Shown: positions 49,208-61,808, numbered from the stretch's first letter. The stretch: DNA of 64,000 bases from Caenorhabditis elegans (GCF_000002985.6 NC_003283.11:7130001-7194000), one strand, 5' to 3'. The notes: generated by a model from the sequence alone, not told the origin. Translations and numbers: made by a program.

Positions 49208-52200
49208 ATGACCTCCATTATCAAATTGAAAGTGTTTTCCGGTGCAAAAGACGAAGGACCTCTTTGTTACCTTTTACAAGTGGATGGTGATTATATACTA
49301 TTGGATTGTGGTTGGGATGAGCGATTCGGGTTACAATATTTTGAAGAATTAAAACCTTTTATTCCCAAAGTAAGCTCATATATATTCAACTTTCTAAATT
49401 CTCAACATATAATTTTTCTAGATCAGTGCAGTTCTCATATCTCATCCAGATCCTCTCCATCTTGGCGGACTACCATATTTAGTTTCAAAATGTGGTTTAA
49501 CAGCTCCTGTCTACGCGACGGTTTGTTTAATTTACATTTTTCTAATTAATTAAAATATCGTTCTAGGTGCCGGTATATAAAATGGGTCAAATGTTCATCT
49601 ACGATATGGTTTACAGTCATTTGGATGTAGAAGAATTTGAGCATTATACTCTCGATGATGTAGATACAGCTTTCGAAAAAGTCGAGCAAGTGAAATATAA
49701 TCAGACAGTCGTTTTAAAAGGAGATTCTGGAGTTCATTTCACAGCATTACCTGCCGGGCACATGTTAGGAGGATCCATTTGGAGAATTTGTCGAGTGACT
49801 GGAGAAGATATTGTTTATTGTGTTGATTTCAATCATAAAAAAGAACGACATCTTAATGGATGCTCATTTGATAGTATGTTAATTCTTTTAAATATTCAGA
49901 TAAATTTCATATTTATATTTCCAGATTTCAACCGACCACATTTACTAATTACCGGAGCTCATCACATTTCACTTCCGCAAATGCGACGAAAAGATCGAGA
50001 CGAGCAGTTGGTGACGAAAATTTTACGAACAGTACGTCAAAAAGGAGATTGTATGATTGTAATCGATACAGCTGGAAGAGTTCTCGAGCTGGCGCATCTT
50101 TTAGATCAATTATGGTCCAAGTAAGTTATTCTTTTAATTTGAAATAAAAATTATTAAAAATAAAAATTTCAGCGCTGATGCAGGTCTATCCACGTATAAT
50201 CTCGTCATGATGTCACATGTAGCATCTTCAGTTGTTCAATTCGCAAAATCTCAATTAGAATGGATGAATGAGAAGCTTTTCAAATATGATTCCAGCTCAG
50301 CCCGTTACAATCCTTTCACACTGAAACATGTCACACTCTGTCATTCACATCAGGAATTGATGAGGGTTAGATCTCCGAAAGTTGTGTTGTGCAGTAGTCA
50401 GGATATGGAATCAGGATTTTCTAGAGAATTATTCCTCGATTGGTGTTCTGATCCAAGAAACGGTGTGATTTTAACGGCACGTCCAGCTTCATTCACTCTT
50501 GCTGCAAAGCTTGTCAATATGGCTGAAAGAGCAAATGATGGTGTTCTGAAACACGAAGATCGATTGATTAGTTTAGTTGTGAAGAAGAGAGTTGCACTGG
50601 AAGGAGAAGAACTTTTGGAATATAAACGAAGAAAAGCTGAAAGAGATGCAGAAGAAACTAGACTTCGAATGGAAAGAGCTAGACGACAGGCACAGGCAAA
50701 TGAGAGTGATGACAGTGATGATGATGATATTGCTGCTCCAATTGTTCCAAGGCATTCGGAAAAAGATTTCCGTTCGTTTGATGGCTCGGAAAATGATGCG
50801 CATACTTTTGATATTATGGCGAAATGGGATAATCAACAAAAGTTTGTTTTATAAAAGTTTTATACGTTTGATTTGTCTTTAATTTAATTTTTTAATTTTC
50901 AGAGCATCATTCTTCAAGACAACTAAAAAATCATTTCCAATGTTTCCTTATATCGAAGAAAAAGTCAAGTGGGATGATTATGGAGAAGTTATTAAACCAG
51001 AAGACTACACTGTGATTTCAAAAATTGATTTACGGAAAGGACAAAATAAAGATGAACCGGTAGTTGTGAAGAAACGAGAAGAAGAAGAAGAAGTTTATAA
51101 TCCGAACGATCATGTTGAAGAAATGCCGACGAAATGCGTCGAATTTAAGAATCGTGTCGAAGTTTCGTGCCGAATTGAATTTATAGAATATGAGGGAATA
51201 TCTGATGGTGAATCGACAAAGAAACTTCTTGCTGGACTACTTCCTCGGCAGATTATCGTAGTTCATGGATCACGAGACGATACTCGTGATCTTGTTGCTT
51301 ATTTTGCCGATAGCGGCTTTGATACAACAATGTTGAAAGCTCCGGAAGCCGGAGCACTTGTAGATGCCTCAGTTGAATCATTCATTTATCAAGTGGCTCT
51401 TAGTGATGCTCTTTTAGCTGATATTCAGTTCAAGGAGGTTTCCGAAGGAAATAGTCTTGCGTGGATCGATGCTAGAGTTATGGAAAAAGAAGCCATCGAT
51501 AATATGCTAGCTGTAGGAACATCTAATCTCATGATCGATGATAAAAATCGAGAGGAAGACGTCAATGATCAAGAAGAAAACGGAGCCACGGAGGGTGAAG
51601 GAAATGCCGAACCAATGGAAATTGTAAGCTGAAAATATTTAAAACTATTTCAAAACATTTGGAATTTCAGGGTGAAAACGGTTCACAGGAGTCGCTGGCG
51701 ATATCTGAAAGTGGAAAAGAGGTTGAAAATGGGCACACAAATGATAGTCGAACGAAAAAGGGAACAAAAGGAAAAATACGTGGAAATCTCATTCTCGATC
51801 CTCTACCGAAACGGCTAATTCCTATTCACCAGGTAAATTATAAAAATGATTTAGATTTTGTTTTAAATTAACCATTTTTTTATTTGAAAAAATGTTATTT
51901 CCACTATTATTACCACCTTTCAGCGCAATTTTTGAAAAAAAGAAGGTAGAAACATGGCCGTAACGTTCGAATCTAGATCGAACTGTTAGAAAAATTGTAC
52001 AATTTTTCTGAATTTTTGAAAATGTTTTTTTTTTGTTGCAATATTGCAAAAGTATGTTGCTGCACAATAAAAAAAATTTTAGCTGAAAAAAAATCTGAAA
52101 ATTTTCCAGAAAACACGAAAATTCCATTTGCGCGGGAATTAAAAAAACATTTTGATTAATTTTTGCAAAATTGAAAAAGTTATTCATGCAAATTTTTTAT

Positions 52201-52794
52201 AGTGATATTCGGATATAACTCCCAATTTTCAATGTATTTTTAAAAACAAAATCTAAGAACCCTCACATGGTCATTTAATGTTTCCGGCGAGAAAATATCA
52301 ATATTCTCTAAAAATAGTCACATTGTTTCCATCAATTTTCAAAAATGTCACTAATCCGGCCGTTTATTACGCACAAACTTTTCACCACGCAATCATACTA
52401 AGTGCTCCATTTGATAACAATAATATTAATTGTTCTGTGCATTTCTCTAGTTTGACGTCAGAGAGAACCTGATCTTTGAAAAATTTTTAAAAATCAAAAA
52501 ACCATTTTATAGATTCAACTTTTTGTTTCAGGCTGTCTTTGTCAACGATCCGAAACTTTCCGACTTCAAAAACCTTCTCACAGACAAAGGGTACAAGGCA
52601 GAATTTCTCAGCGGAACTCTTCTTATCAACGGAGGTAGTCACAACTTGGCACACTGCCAACCGCACAATATTATTTTACAGGAAATTGTTCGATTCGTCG
52701 TAATGATACTGGAGTCTTCCAAATGGAAGGTGCTTTCACCAAAGACTACTACAAACTTCGTCGTCTCTTCTATGATCAGTTCGCTGTCTTGTAA
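49208..52794 (+). CDS. cpsf-2: cleavage and polyadenylation specificity factor subunit 2 (CPSF100)
   Basis: Nuclear pre-mRNA 3'-end processing factor, the catalytically dead partner of CPSF73 (CPSF-3). Nine exons: 49208-49369, 49422-49520, 49567-49873, 49925-50120, 50173-50841, 50903-51623, 51671-51832, 52532-52634 and 52682-52794, giving 843 residues, which fits the family. The N-terminal metallo-beta-lactamase domain has the degenerate metal site of CPSF100: [13 protein letters not shown] replaces the HxHxDH motif. The beta-CASP part includes [13 protein letters not shown] and [19 protein letters not shown] charged linker rich in Glu, Asp, Arg and Lys runs from exon 5 to exon 7, and the C-terminal domain ends [24 protein letters not shown] at 49171-49177, 30 bp before the ATG, looks like a trans-splice or 5' UTR acceptor. 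AATAAA follows at about 52834. Confidence 0.93.
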
Positions 52795-52831
52795 AATGAT
52801 CTCATATACTTTTTCAAATTCCACAAAATTC

Positions 52832-53047
52832 TCAATAAAAAAATTTTTTTTCCAAGAAGTTTTGACTTCTTTCAGTAGCTAGGTCGCCGCATTCCATTTC
52901 AGATAAAACCGCGAGAAATTCGCCTCCAGTTGTATGAATTTGTTGGAAATTCGGGAGAATGTCAAGGAAACCGTGCTCATAAAAAATCGACGAGCACACG
53001 CCGACTTTCCCCCTTGTTTTCAGAAATGTAGAGCATGTGATAAACAA
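52832..53047 (-). CDS. small uncharacterised ORF (uncertain)
   Basis: A 71-codon open frame starting MFITCSTFLKTRGK lies just past the cpsf-2 polyadenylation signal on the opposite strand. The stretch 52885-53030 is less AT-rich than its surroundings and is also open on the plus strand (from an acceptor-like TTTCAG at 52903 to TAG near 53030), so the coding strand is unclear. No family resemblance. It could be a small gene, an exon remnant or nothing. Confidence 0.2.
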   Translation of the reverse strand: MFITCSTFLKTRGKVGVCSSIFYEHGFLDILPNFQQIHTTGGEFLAVLSEMECGDLATERSQNFLEKKFFY

Positions 53048-55134
53048 TTGAAATCAATCACAAACAGACACCATTGTACTATTTTTCATTGTTTTCAGGT
53101 GACGTGAACAGGCAAAAATAAGTCGATTATTTATATCATCATGTTTTTTGTAAACATTTGAGGCTCGGCGGAAGTTTTTTTTTTAAATTTTTTTTTGGAA
53201 GATCAAAAAGTCGAAGCATTTTTTGTTCGACATTTCAAATGTATACGGATTCTCATGGGAGCTCAATGAGCCGATTCTAATTTTTCTGATAAGAACCATC
53301 TAATCGTTTTCGTAGACTGATTACGAGTTCGTGGTAATGTCTAAAAATAGGATTTTGCACCGGAAAAGACACCTTTTTACATACATGAGTTTTGATCTTT
53401 TTTCTGTTATTACGGGAAAACACAAATTTCTGAGAATGCGTATTGCACAACATATTAGACGCGCAAGATATCTCACAGCAAAAACTACAGTAACCCTTTA
53501 AATGAGTACTGTAGCGCTTGATTTTTGAAATGAATCGATATAATATTAAAATTAAAAAGAGGCAAATTGAATATCGATGTCACTAATCGAAAAGAATAAT
53601 CTATTTCAAAAATCTAGCCCGTGAATCGACACAAGCGTTACAGTACTCATTTAAAGGGTTACTGTAGTTTTCGCTACGAGATATTTTGCGCGGCAAATAT
53701 GTTGCGAAATACGCATTTTCAAAAGTTTTTGTTATCGTAACAAAAACGGGTTTAAATCAGTTTTCAAAGTAATATTATCACAAACACACTTATTTTTAAT
53801 GAGAAGTACTAATTTGAATAGGAACAGAGAAATGGGAAGAAAACAAAAAAATATTATTATCTATTTGTTTAAGGATAACATTATGGGGGTATTACCTTTT
53901 TTTTTTCATTTTTATTTCAGAATTAGATTCAAGACTATTGTTCTGTTTTTTATTCAATTTTTAAACTTGAACCGTGCTTTAGGATGGGTCTCGGCACGAG
54001 AAGCAACTCGTAGAAAAGCGAGAACTGGAACCCCGAAGACTTTTGTTTAACAGTTTGCAGTTCAGCCTTCTTACTGTCTTGAGAACTCTCATATTGACTC
54101 AATTCCAAACAAAGTTGCCTGCACATGTTCAGGTGTAAAATGTTAGCGTAGATCATATTTGAATATATTTACATGCAATTTTTTAAATAACTTTGTTGTG
54201 ATTGTTTGCAAGAGTGGCCATGAGTACAAAAGGATCGATAGTAGCTATTTGAGACTATTTTTAACTGGATTTTTTAACTGGTTTATTTATGAAAACTATT
54301 GTGTTCGTTGTCTTGTGTTTTTTTGAATGTGAGTTTGTATAAGGTTACTGTACTTTGATTGAATAATGGTCCATAATTAGTTTTATAACCTCATGGGAAT
54401 TTCACTAAATCAGAGCATCTCAATTATTACAAAAGTTGAATGTAGTTGTAGCCGGTTTAGGTATGCACAGGAGTTTCTAATGTTTCTTTGCCACAACTAA
54501 CTTTATTAATATTCATATCTAGATACCAAATCTGGGAGTTCATATGTTTTTGACTCAGGTTTTTAGAGGAAAAGATCTGCAAACATTTTGCAACTTTGTG
54601 AAAGTTTAGTTAAGCTAGAACCAATATTTTGTATGTTAAAAGTGTTCTTATTAGTTTGTGACATATGCTTTTTTGAAATTTTTGAAAAACCACCCAAAAA
54701 CGCTTAAACTTTTGTCCGACATTTCATGAATATTTTGAGTGTACTTTGCTCAAAAGTGCGGTAGTTTCAGTAGAACAAACCAGTTCAAGGAAATGTTTGT
54801 CACTGAAAAGCGAATCATTTTACGTGACTCCACAGTAAACTACCCGGTCGGAAATTTTCGTGGAATTTTTTATTATTATTTATGAATTCACATCATTTTT
54901 AATATTCGATTACTTCAAGATTTAATCCGGGACCAATTTAATCGTTTCCCTACTTTTTCGGTATGTTCGCTCTTTTGTCTTCTTAAGTTTTGTTGAAAAC
55001 TCTTACTTTTTCAGTAACGATAAGAGCTACTTCACACTCGCCACCATTCTCCTCCCATTCGAGACGACAGACTAAAACAAAGGTCTATAAAAAGAAACGA
55101 TAGTGGTCAGTTTTCTCTACAGTAACCCCTGATC
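53048..55134. other. intergenic with one palindromic repeat element
   Basis: AT-rich spacer between cpsf-2 and the phosphate transporter. Apart from the palindromic element at 53407-53740 I see no structured feature and no supported ORF. Confidence 0.55.
53407..53740. repeat. palindromic repeat element, copy 1
   Basis: An inverted-repeat element of about 330 bp. The left arm has CTGAGAATGCGTATTG, CGCGCAAGATATCTC and ACTACAGTAACCCTTTAAAT; the right arm has the complements (ATTTAAAGGGTTACTGTAGT, GAGATATTTTGCGCG, ATACGCATTTTCA). The middle is AT-rich with ATCGATG-type sequence. Nearly identical to the copy at 57633-57970. No coding capacity; it resembles a non-autonomous foldback or MITE-like family. 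Confidence 0.8.
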
Positions 55135-58100
55135 ATGTTGAACGTTCTACTGGATGTTGTCACGACTACACTGGCAAGTGCCATTAATTTGGAGGATTTT
55201 AGGGTTAGTTGTTTTGCCATATTTTGGAACTCCAGTTTCATTGCAAAAAATATTACAGCACTGCTTCCTGTGGGCCTTAATAGTCGGAATATGTCTTGCA
55301 TTTCTTCTTGGCTTTGGAATGGGCGCCAACGACGTGGCAAACGCGTTTGGGACATCAGTTGGATCAAAGGCGCTCACACTGTTTCAGGCATATTGCCTTG
55401 CGACAATATTCGAGACACTTGGTGCAGTTCTAGTTGGATATAATGTGATAGACACTATGCGAAGAGGTGTTGTGGATGTGGCGGTTTATAACAATTCGGC
55501 CGGTGATTTTATGGTCGGACAGGTCGCTGTTCTTGGTGGAACTGCCACGTGGCTTCTCATCGCCACTTGCCTCCAACTTCCAGTTTCGACAACTCATGCA
55601 GTTGTTGGTGCGACACTTGGATTTTCGATTGCTTGTAAAGGATTTCAAGGGATTCAATGGATGAAGGTTGTGAATATTGTGGCATCCTGGTTTATTTCAC
55701 CGATTTTCGCTGGAACTGTCTCATTGATACTTTACTTGTTTGTGGATCATGTTATTCTGAGAACGGTGAGTACGCTTTTGCTCGAGCTCTGAAAATGTAT
55801 TCCAGAGGTGCGACTGCCCATTTTGGAGGAAAAAATTGCAATTTAATAAGCTGGAGTCTTTAAACATTCTTGAAAATTTTAGTTGTATTCTTCTGTGACG
55901 TTCCAGCATATTGGAATATTCCGAGTAATTCAAAACAAACTTCTCATTTTCCGAAGTCTAACATTAAGCGAGAGAGGAATGTCTAGCCCTGTACCCTTGT
56001 CGGAGAGCTTGTTCAATTGTGATATTTTCAGTCAAACCCCGTGGCCAATGGTCTCATGTGGCTGCCAATTTTCTACTTTGCGTGTCTCACATTCAACATG
56101 TTCATGATCTCCTATCAAGGATCAAAAGTGCTTCATCTCTCGAATGTTCCTCTCTGGGCGGCTATCGTAGTCAGTTTGGGAGCTGGAATTATTGCTGCCG
56201 CAGTTTGTTATTTTCTTGTCAACCCAAGGATAAGAAAATATATTGCAAGTGAGTATCTTGTAAGACACATCTTAAATGTAGGTAGTGTTTTTTCAGAAGG
56301 AAAAGAAGCTCGCGAGTCTCCCACATCATCAGTTGTGATATCAGTGACTGGAGATCCAGAACTTGATAAGGTTGCAATTAGAAGTGAATCTACTACAACA
56401 AATGCCTCGAATAGTTGTGATTCTCTACAGACACCTTCACCATCGGAACCACAAGGAAGTAAGGATATTGAAATAATTTTAAGCGTTACTGGCGATGTTT
56501 TATACATCAGACCTTCATTACTGTATTTCAGAAATTCGAAAATTCTTCAAATGGCTCTTCCCGGATAAGTCAAGAGTTGAAAGCGAGGACACATTGAGAA
56601 TGTTCACATCAGTGCAGGTCTTGACAGCTTGTTTCGCAGGATTTGCTCACGGAGCCAATGATGTTTGGTAAGAGTTTTCAGCGAAAAATACCCTAAAATT
56701 CAAAACTGACCGGTCTTTTTTTGTACAACTTCTTATCAATTTGGTTTCGTAATTTATTTCTTTGCTTATCAGAAAGTTGATCACGAGCCAAATTCGACCA
56801 TTTTTCTCGGAGTGCGTTTCCGGGGAAAGGAAGCGAATTAATATTTGTGAACTTGGGGGGGAGGTGCTGATTATCGATAACCTCTAATAATTAAACACTC
56901 CCAAATGAAAAATTACTATTTAGAAAGCGCTCTATGGCGAAATGAAAACGCTCCGCCCATAAACGTTGGGTTTCGTTATGTGCTGGCGGCAATGATTGCA
57001 GTTGTCAATGATTTTTAGGTCGAAACTTATGAAATAAAAAATCGTTATTAGCTTACAAATACACTAGCATTTTAAAATCATTATTTAAACATTAGGCGAA
57101 AATAATTGAAAACTTGTGAATTTACTATTTTGTCGCCAGTTCCTAACGAGACCTAACGTTTCGGGGCGGAGCGTTTTAATATTACTGTGGAGCGCGCTTG
57201 CTCTTCGATTTGAAATGGTAAATTTTTCTGCGTCCACATAATAATACATTCTCTAATCTTTTCGGCAATATAATTTGGGAAAAATAGAAATTATTTAAAC
57301 GTGCTTACTGCGCTTATTAGTAATTTTTCTCAAAACCAACTGTCAAAAATAAAATTATCTTCATTTCCAGTAATGCAATTGCTCCGCTTGTTGCTCTCAT
57401 CGCTGTCTACCGTGATTTCGATGTTTATCAGAAAAAGGAGACTCCGATCACTGTCCTACTCTATGGAGTTTTTGCAATTTGCGTCGGTTTGTGGTGTCTT
57501 GGACACAAGGTAAGTGTCAATCAGATTCCTCGAGCATTATCTACCGTGGGATGACCGAAAAAAATTGATACTGATTTAATCGGATTAACAGAAAGATCAG
57601 AAGAATAGTAACTCTTGATTTTTAAAAATTTTATATTACGGGAAAACACAAATTTCTGAGAATGCGTATTGCCTAACATATTAGACGCGCAAGATATCTC
57701 ACAGCAAAAACTACAGTAACCCTTTAAATGAGTACTGTAGCGCTTGTGTCGATTTTTGAAATGAATCGATATTATTAAAATTAAAAAGAGGAAAATTGAA
57801 TATCGATGTCACTAATCGAAAAGAATAATCTATTTCAAAAATCTAGCCCGTAAATCGACACAAGCGCTACAGTACTCATTTAAAGGGTTACTGTAGTTTT
57901 TGCTACGAGATATCTTGCGCGTCTAATATGTTGCAAGATACACATTCTCAGAAGTTTTTGTTCTTATAATAATATTTTTACTGATTCTGAAATTCCAGGT
58001 AATTCGAACCGTTGGTACGAACATGAGCGAAGTCAATCCAGCATCAGGATTTTGTATTGAATTCGGAGCCGCTGTCACAGCTCTTTTGGCTTCTAAAATG

Positions 58101-58298
58101 GGACTTCCCATCTCTACAACTCATTGCCTTGTCGGTGCAGTTGTTGCTGTTGGAAGTGTGAAAGGAGGAAAAGAAACTGATTGGAGCCTTTTCCGTAATG
58201 TTGCTTTCTCATGGGTTGTCACTCTTCCAGTTGCCGGATTATTCGCTGCTCTTTACATGTGGCTTCTTCACTTTACAATTCCTGCTAGATACGCGTAG
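55135..58298 (+). CDS. sodium-dependent phosphate symporter, PiT family (pitr-type)
   Basis: Predicted plasma-membrane Na+/phosphate cotransporter of the PiT (SLC20) family, 509 residues. Seven exons: 55135-55203, 55259-55765, 56032-56248, 56297-56458, 56532-56667, 57371-57509 and 57999-58298, with matching phases. Both family signatures are present and arranged as an inverted pair: GMGANDVANAFGTSVGS near the N-terminus and HGANDVCNAIAPLVAL in the second half, each followed by LPVSTTHAVVGA or LPISTTHCLVGA. A Ser/Thr-rich cytoplasmic loop (exon 4) separates the halves. The usual Ser of GANDVSNA is Ala in the first and Cys in the second copy. Introns 5 and 6 are enlarged by inverted-repeat insertions. 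Confidence 0.92.
56925..57200. repeat. inverted-repeat insertion in transporter intron 5
   Basis: The arms AAAACGCTCCGCCC (56945-56958) and GGGCGGAGCGTTTT (57164-57177) are perfect complements about 205 bp apart, with GCGCTC and GAGCGC outside them and TAAACGTTGGG against CCTAACGTTTCGG inside. The internal sequence is AT-rich and non-coding. It looks like a small foldback element inserted in the 703-bp intron. Confidence 0.65.
57633..57970. repeat. palindromic repeat element, copy 2, in transporter intron 6
   Basis: Same family as the element at 53407-53740, in the same orientation and almost identical across its whole length. The main difference is that it keeps TGTCG after GCGCTTG, so its two arms pair better. 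It accounts for most of the 489-bp intron. Confidence 0.8.
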
Positions 58299-58533
58299 AT
58301 TTCTAATTTCTAAAAAACTTCCCCCCGATCTCATACCTTATTTGTGCTGCACTATTCAGTCACTTAATTCATTCAATTCAAACACCTGTAGGTCTCATAT
58401 TTTGATTTAAGTAACACCATGAAAACTGTAAAATGAATTATAATGCATTTCGATAAATACAATGAAGCATAAAAGACACGTGTATTTGATCCGTTAATTG
58501 TGTTGTTGATTGTTTTTTCGTTATTATCCCGTT

Positions 58534-60619
58534 TCATAAATCCTTGGAGTATTCTGAATTCCAGTCACGATCAAACACATTTTGCAATCGTTTTGTGGCC
58601 GACGGCTGACGAACGACCATCGCGACTCCGGCTGTGCTGATGAAATAGTCTCCTGACCAGTTTGATGTACCTGTAAAAAATATGGTTGATATGGGAAAAA
58701 TTGAAATTTTCGTGTTAAATCGAAAATTCGTTTTTTTAATGTTCAGAAAATTAACCATAAATCAGTTTTTTAATCATATTTTGTGTGTTGTTGATGGAAC
58801 CTACATTTTTTCTAAACAGAAAAAAATGGCCAAAAGTACTGTAAGTAAGATAAATTTCGAAAAAATAAAAACCACTTTTTTTATAAACCGAAAACAAAAA
58901 ATTTAGATTTTTCGAATTTTTAAAAATCAAAAAAATTTTGTTTTGATTTTTACCGGAAAAAACCCCCCAAAAATTGTATTTTCACTTCTTAAATTCAGAA
59001 GTTTGCAATTTTTAGTTTTTTGGTCCAAAAAAAACAATTTTTGCCAAAAAAAAAGGGCAGCCCTGGTTCAAATAACCAATTTCTATCATTCTAATTTTGA
59101 AAATTTCGTATTAAAACATAAAAATTAGGCATGATAATTTTTATATTAAAACGAAATATTTTCTCAAAAACTTACCAATGTAAGCAATATCCTCCGTAAC
59201 CATATACTTTGCATGATTCACCCGTGTAAATGGAATTTTTTCTTTCCCATTCGGAGGAACTGTGAATATTCTCACTTGAACCTGTCCGTGTTCTGTTCGA
59301 TTGTATCGTGGAAGTCCGTCGGTTATTGTTTGAAGACTTTTCAAAAATGGTATCATTTCTTTGCGAGAGTGATCCCAATGTGAAATAAGCATTCGAACAT
59401 TGACTCCACGATAAGCAGCGTCTCGAATAGAATCATCGATTTCTGGCCAAAATCGGTTCGATTTTTTCATGTAAAGCGTTGATGGAATATAATCCATGAC
59501 AGAAATGCACACGCTTTTTCGTGCATCTTTCATTATTTTTTGAATTGCTGCAAGATCATGCTCTCGGCCTTTCGGGTTGAATGGTCCAGGAGAGCTCTGG
59601 AAAAACAGGGGAAATTAAAAAAAATTGTTGAAAACTTCTACAAACCGATATGAAATACTCGGCAGGCTCTCCGTCCATTGTCAATTTTGCCATACTCGAG
59701 AAATTGAAAGGAGTCCGATAGGAAATTGGCCATTTTTCAGGAATCACAGAGTCATTTTCTCCAAGTTTCCAGTAAGCAGCAAAGATCTTGTAAAGATCCG
59801 ACGCAACACATGGGCATTCTTGGAATACAACACCGACTTCTTTCACTTCACTCAACGATTTCCAATCCATATTTGCAGATCCTATATACAATGTTGCAAT
59901 ATCGGAAAGTATAAATTTTGTGTGAATAATTCCAGATCCAATGAGCCGAGTTACGTTAATTTCTCGAACTTCTGCAAGTCCTTCTTGGACGAGATACGCC
60001 GATTCTTTGTTATCCGAGAGATTTGATGCTCCATCTTGAGCAATTCGAATTTTGACTCCACGTTTTCCAGCTCGTATTATTGCCTCATAGACTCTTCTAC
60101 CGTATACAGAGGATTTATAATCAGAAGTGTTGAGATTCCAGTACATTACAGAAATGTCCAGATATCTGAAATAAGAATTTTATAAAAGAATACAAGAAGC
60201 CATATTATTGAGTTTTTGAATCTTAAAACTCGCCGAAAAAATTTCCAATTATCAAAATGAAAGCTTCTTATGAGCTCGTCGAGGAAAAATTCATATTACT
60301 TAACCAAGAAACATTAATTTAAATTTTTTCGCGAATTTTTTGAAATTTTTCGCACTATTTCTGCAAAACTCACTGTTTAGAGTTATCAATTATATTGATC
60401 CACGCTTCAGCGGTGTGGTTATTAGTTTTAAATGGTAATCCGATGGGAATCGATTCGACTAAAAATGTTTTGCAATCGACAGAGCATCCTGTTGTTAATT
60501 TGATTGGAGAAGCCAGGTCTTCTTCGTTGAATAATGGAAGAAAAACGAGAGCAATGATGAAAAGAGACACTATTGAAATTGGAACGCACGCCGGTTTTAT
60601 TATCCGATTTCGAGAATTG
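58534..60619 (-). CDS. phospholipase D family protein (PLD3/PLD4-like)
   Basis: Predicted type II membrane protein with two PLD domains, like PLD3/PLD4 of the endolysosomal system. Firm exons: 60619-60374, 60165-59646, 59596-59176 and 58670-58534. The first holds a short basic stretch (NSRNRIIKP) followed by a single hydrophobic anchor (IVSLFIIALVFLPLF) and CSVDCKTFLVESIPIGLPF. HKD motif 1 is HTKFILSD followed by YIGSANMDW; motif 2 is HAKYMVTED followed by YIGTSNWSGDYF, where the canonical Asp is Glu, as is usual in the PLD3 group. The first firm exon starts in phase 2, so the start codon is upstream: see the candidate exons at 61672-61808 and 63035-63223. Confidence 0.82.
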
Positions 60620-60974
60620 CTGAAATAATTTGTTTGATTGAATGAATTTCAGGCGTGGAAAAGGGTGCGGAGGAAACAGGGAACACGTGATTTAAAAAAA
60701 AGCGTTTTGATAGAGGTTTTTACAGGAAAACTTCCCTCTTAGCTGAGTTTTATTATATATTAGCCATTAAATTATGCAAAGTCGAAGCAGCTAAATCTTG
60801 AAGGTGAATTAGCGTTAATGTGGGTTTTCTCTTTAAAACATTTTTTTAATTTTAGAAATGCCACAAAAAAAACGAAAAAAAATCGATGAAGAATGAAAAA
60901 CCTCAACTTTTTTCAAATACGATTTCGGATAATTTCTGTTCCAATTTCCTTTATTACTCACAATCAGGCGCGAA

Positions 60975-61330
60975 ATTTAAAAAAAAAAAAAATAATAATA
61001 ATAAATTTTAACAAAACCATGGTGCCCGGTCTCGACACGACAAATTTTTGTTAAATGCAAGCGAGGCGCGCCTTTAACAAGTGCTGTAATTTTAAACACT
61101 CGTTTCTGCGGAATTTTCAGCTATTTTTAAAATAGTTTTTTAAAAATACTTTTTCACAATTGAAATAACCCAAAAATTAAAAAAAACGTGAAAAAACTCT
61201 GAAAATCTAAATACGAAAATGCCACAGAAACGAGAGTTTTGAATTACAGTACTACTTAAAGGCGCACAGATGTGCGCATTTAACAAAAATTAGTCGTGTC
61301 GAGACCAGGTGTCGTAATTTTTGGCGGTAT
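60975..61330. repeat. palindromic repeat element, second family
   Basis: The arms GGTCTCGACACGAC (61028-61041) and GTCGTGTCGAGACC (about 61292-61305) are perfect complements. They are followed inward by AAATTTTTGTTAAATGC against GCATTTAACAAAAATT, then CTCGTTTCTG against CAGAAACGAG. A non-coding foldback element in the putative first intron of the phospholipase D gene. Confidence 0.75.
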
Positions 61331-61671
61331 TAATAAAATAATAAAATTAGAAGTTCGCCTGATTGGTTCAAAAGTGGGTGGAGCGAATCGCTGATTGGTT
61401 TTGATGTTTTCCTTTTTTTCAAGTTGAATTTTTCATTCTTTTTCGTTTTGCCTCCGGTTTTCAAAGCGTGGGAGCAAAATATGTGATTTTTTTTCAAATT
61501 TATACCCTCCGATCGTAAACTTGTTATCCTGTTGCTGATGATCATCTGAGAATTCGGATCTAATCGACCAAGAATCCATGAAAATGAGGTAAACTCATGA
61601 ATAGTTGATTATGGGGGAAGCGTGAAAAGTGAGACAGCAAAACGCGAAAAACATACCCACACTTACAACAC

Positions 61672-61808
61672 CTCTTTTTGGAAGATTCTTCGTCGTAATA
61701 CGGACTGTGCATTCCGTCACCACCGCTGTTTTTACTCGTTGGAACTTCTATTCGAGTGTCGAATAAATCCATTTCGAAGTTTGTCATGTCGGCCCGCCCA
61801 TCGTGCGT
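61672..61808 (-). CDS. candidate 5' exon of the phospholipase D gene
   Basis: Begins after TTTTTCAG at 61809 and contains Met 61787 (MTNFEMDLFDTRIEVPTSKN), ending ..YYDEESSKK. Two donors are possible: a strong GTAAGTG just after 61667, which leaves phase 1, or a weaker GTGTTG after 61672, which leaves phase 2 and joins the next firm exon in frame. Acidic and polar, it would be the cytoplasmic tail of the type II protein. If the strong donor is used, a small extra exon must exist. Confidence 0.4.
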
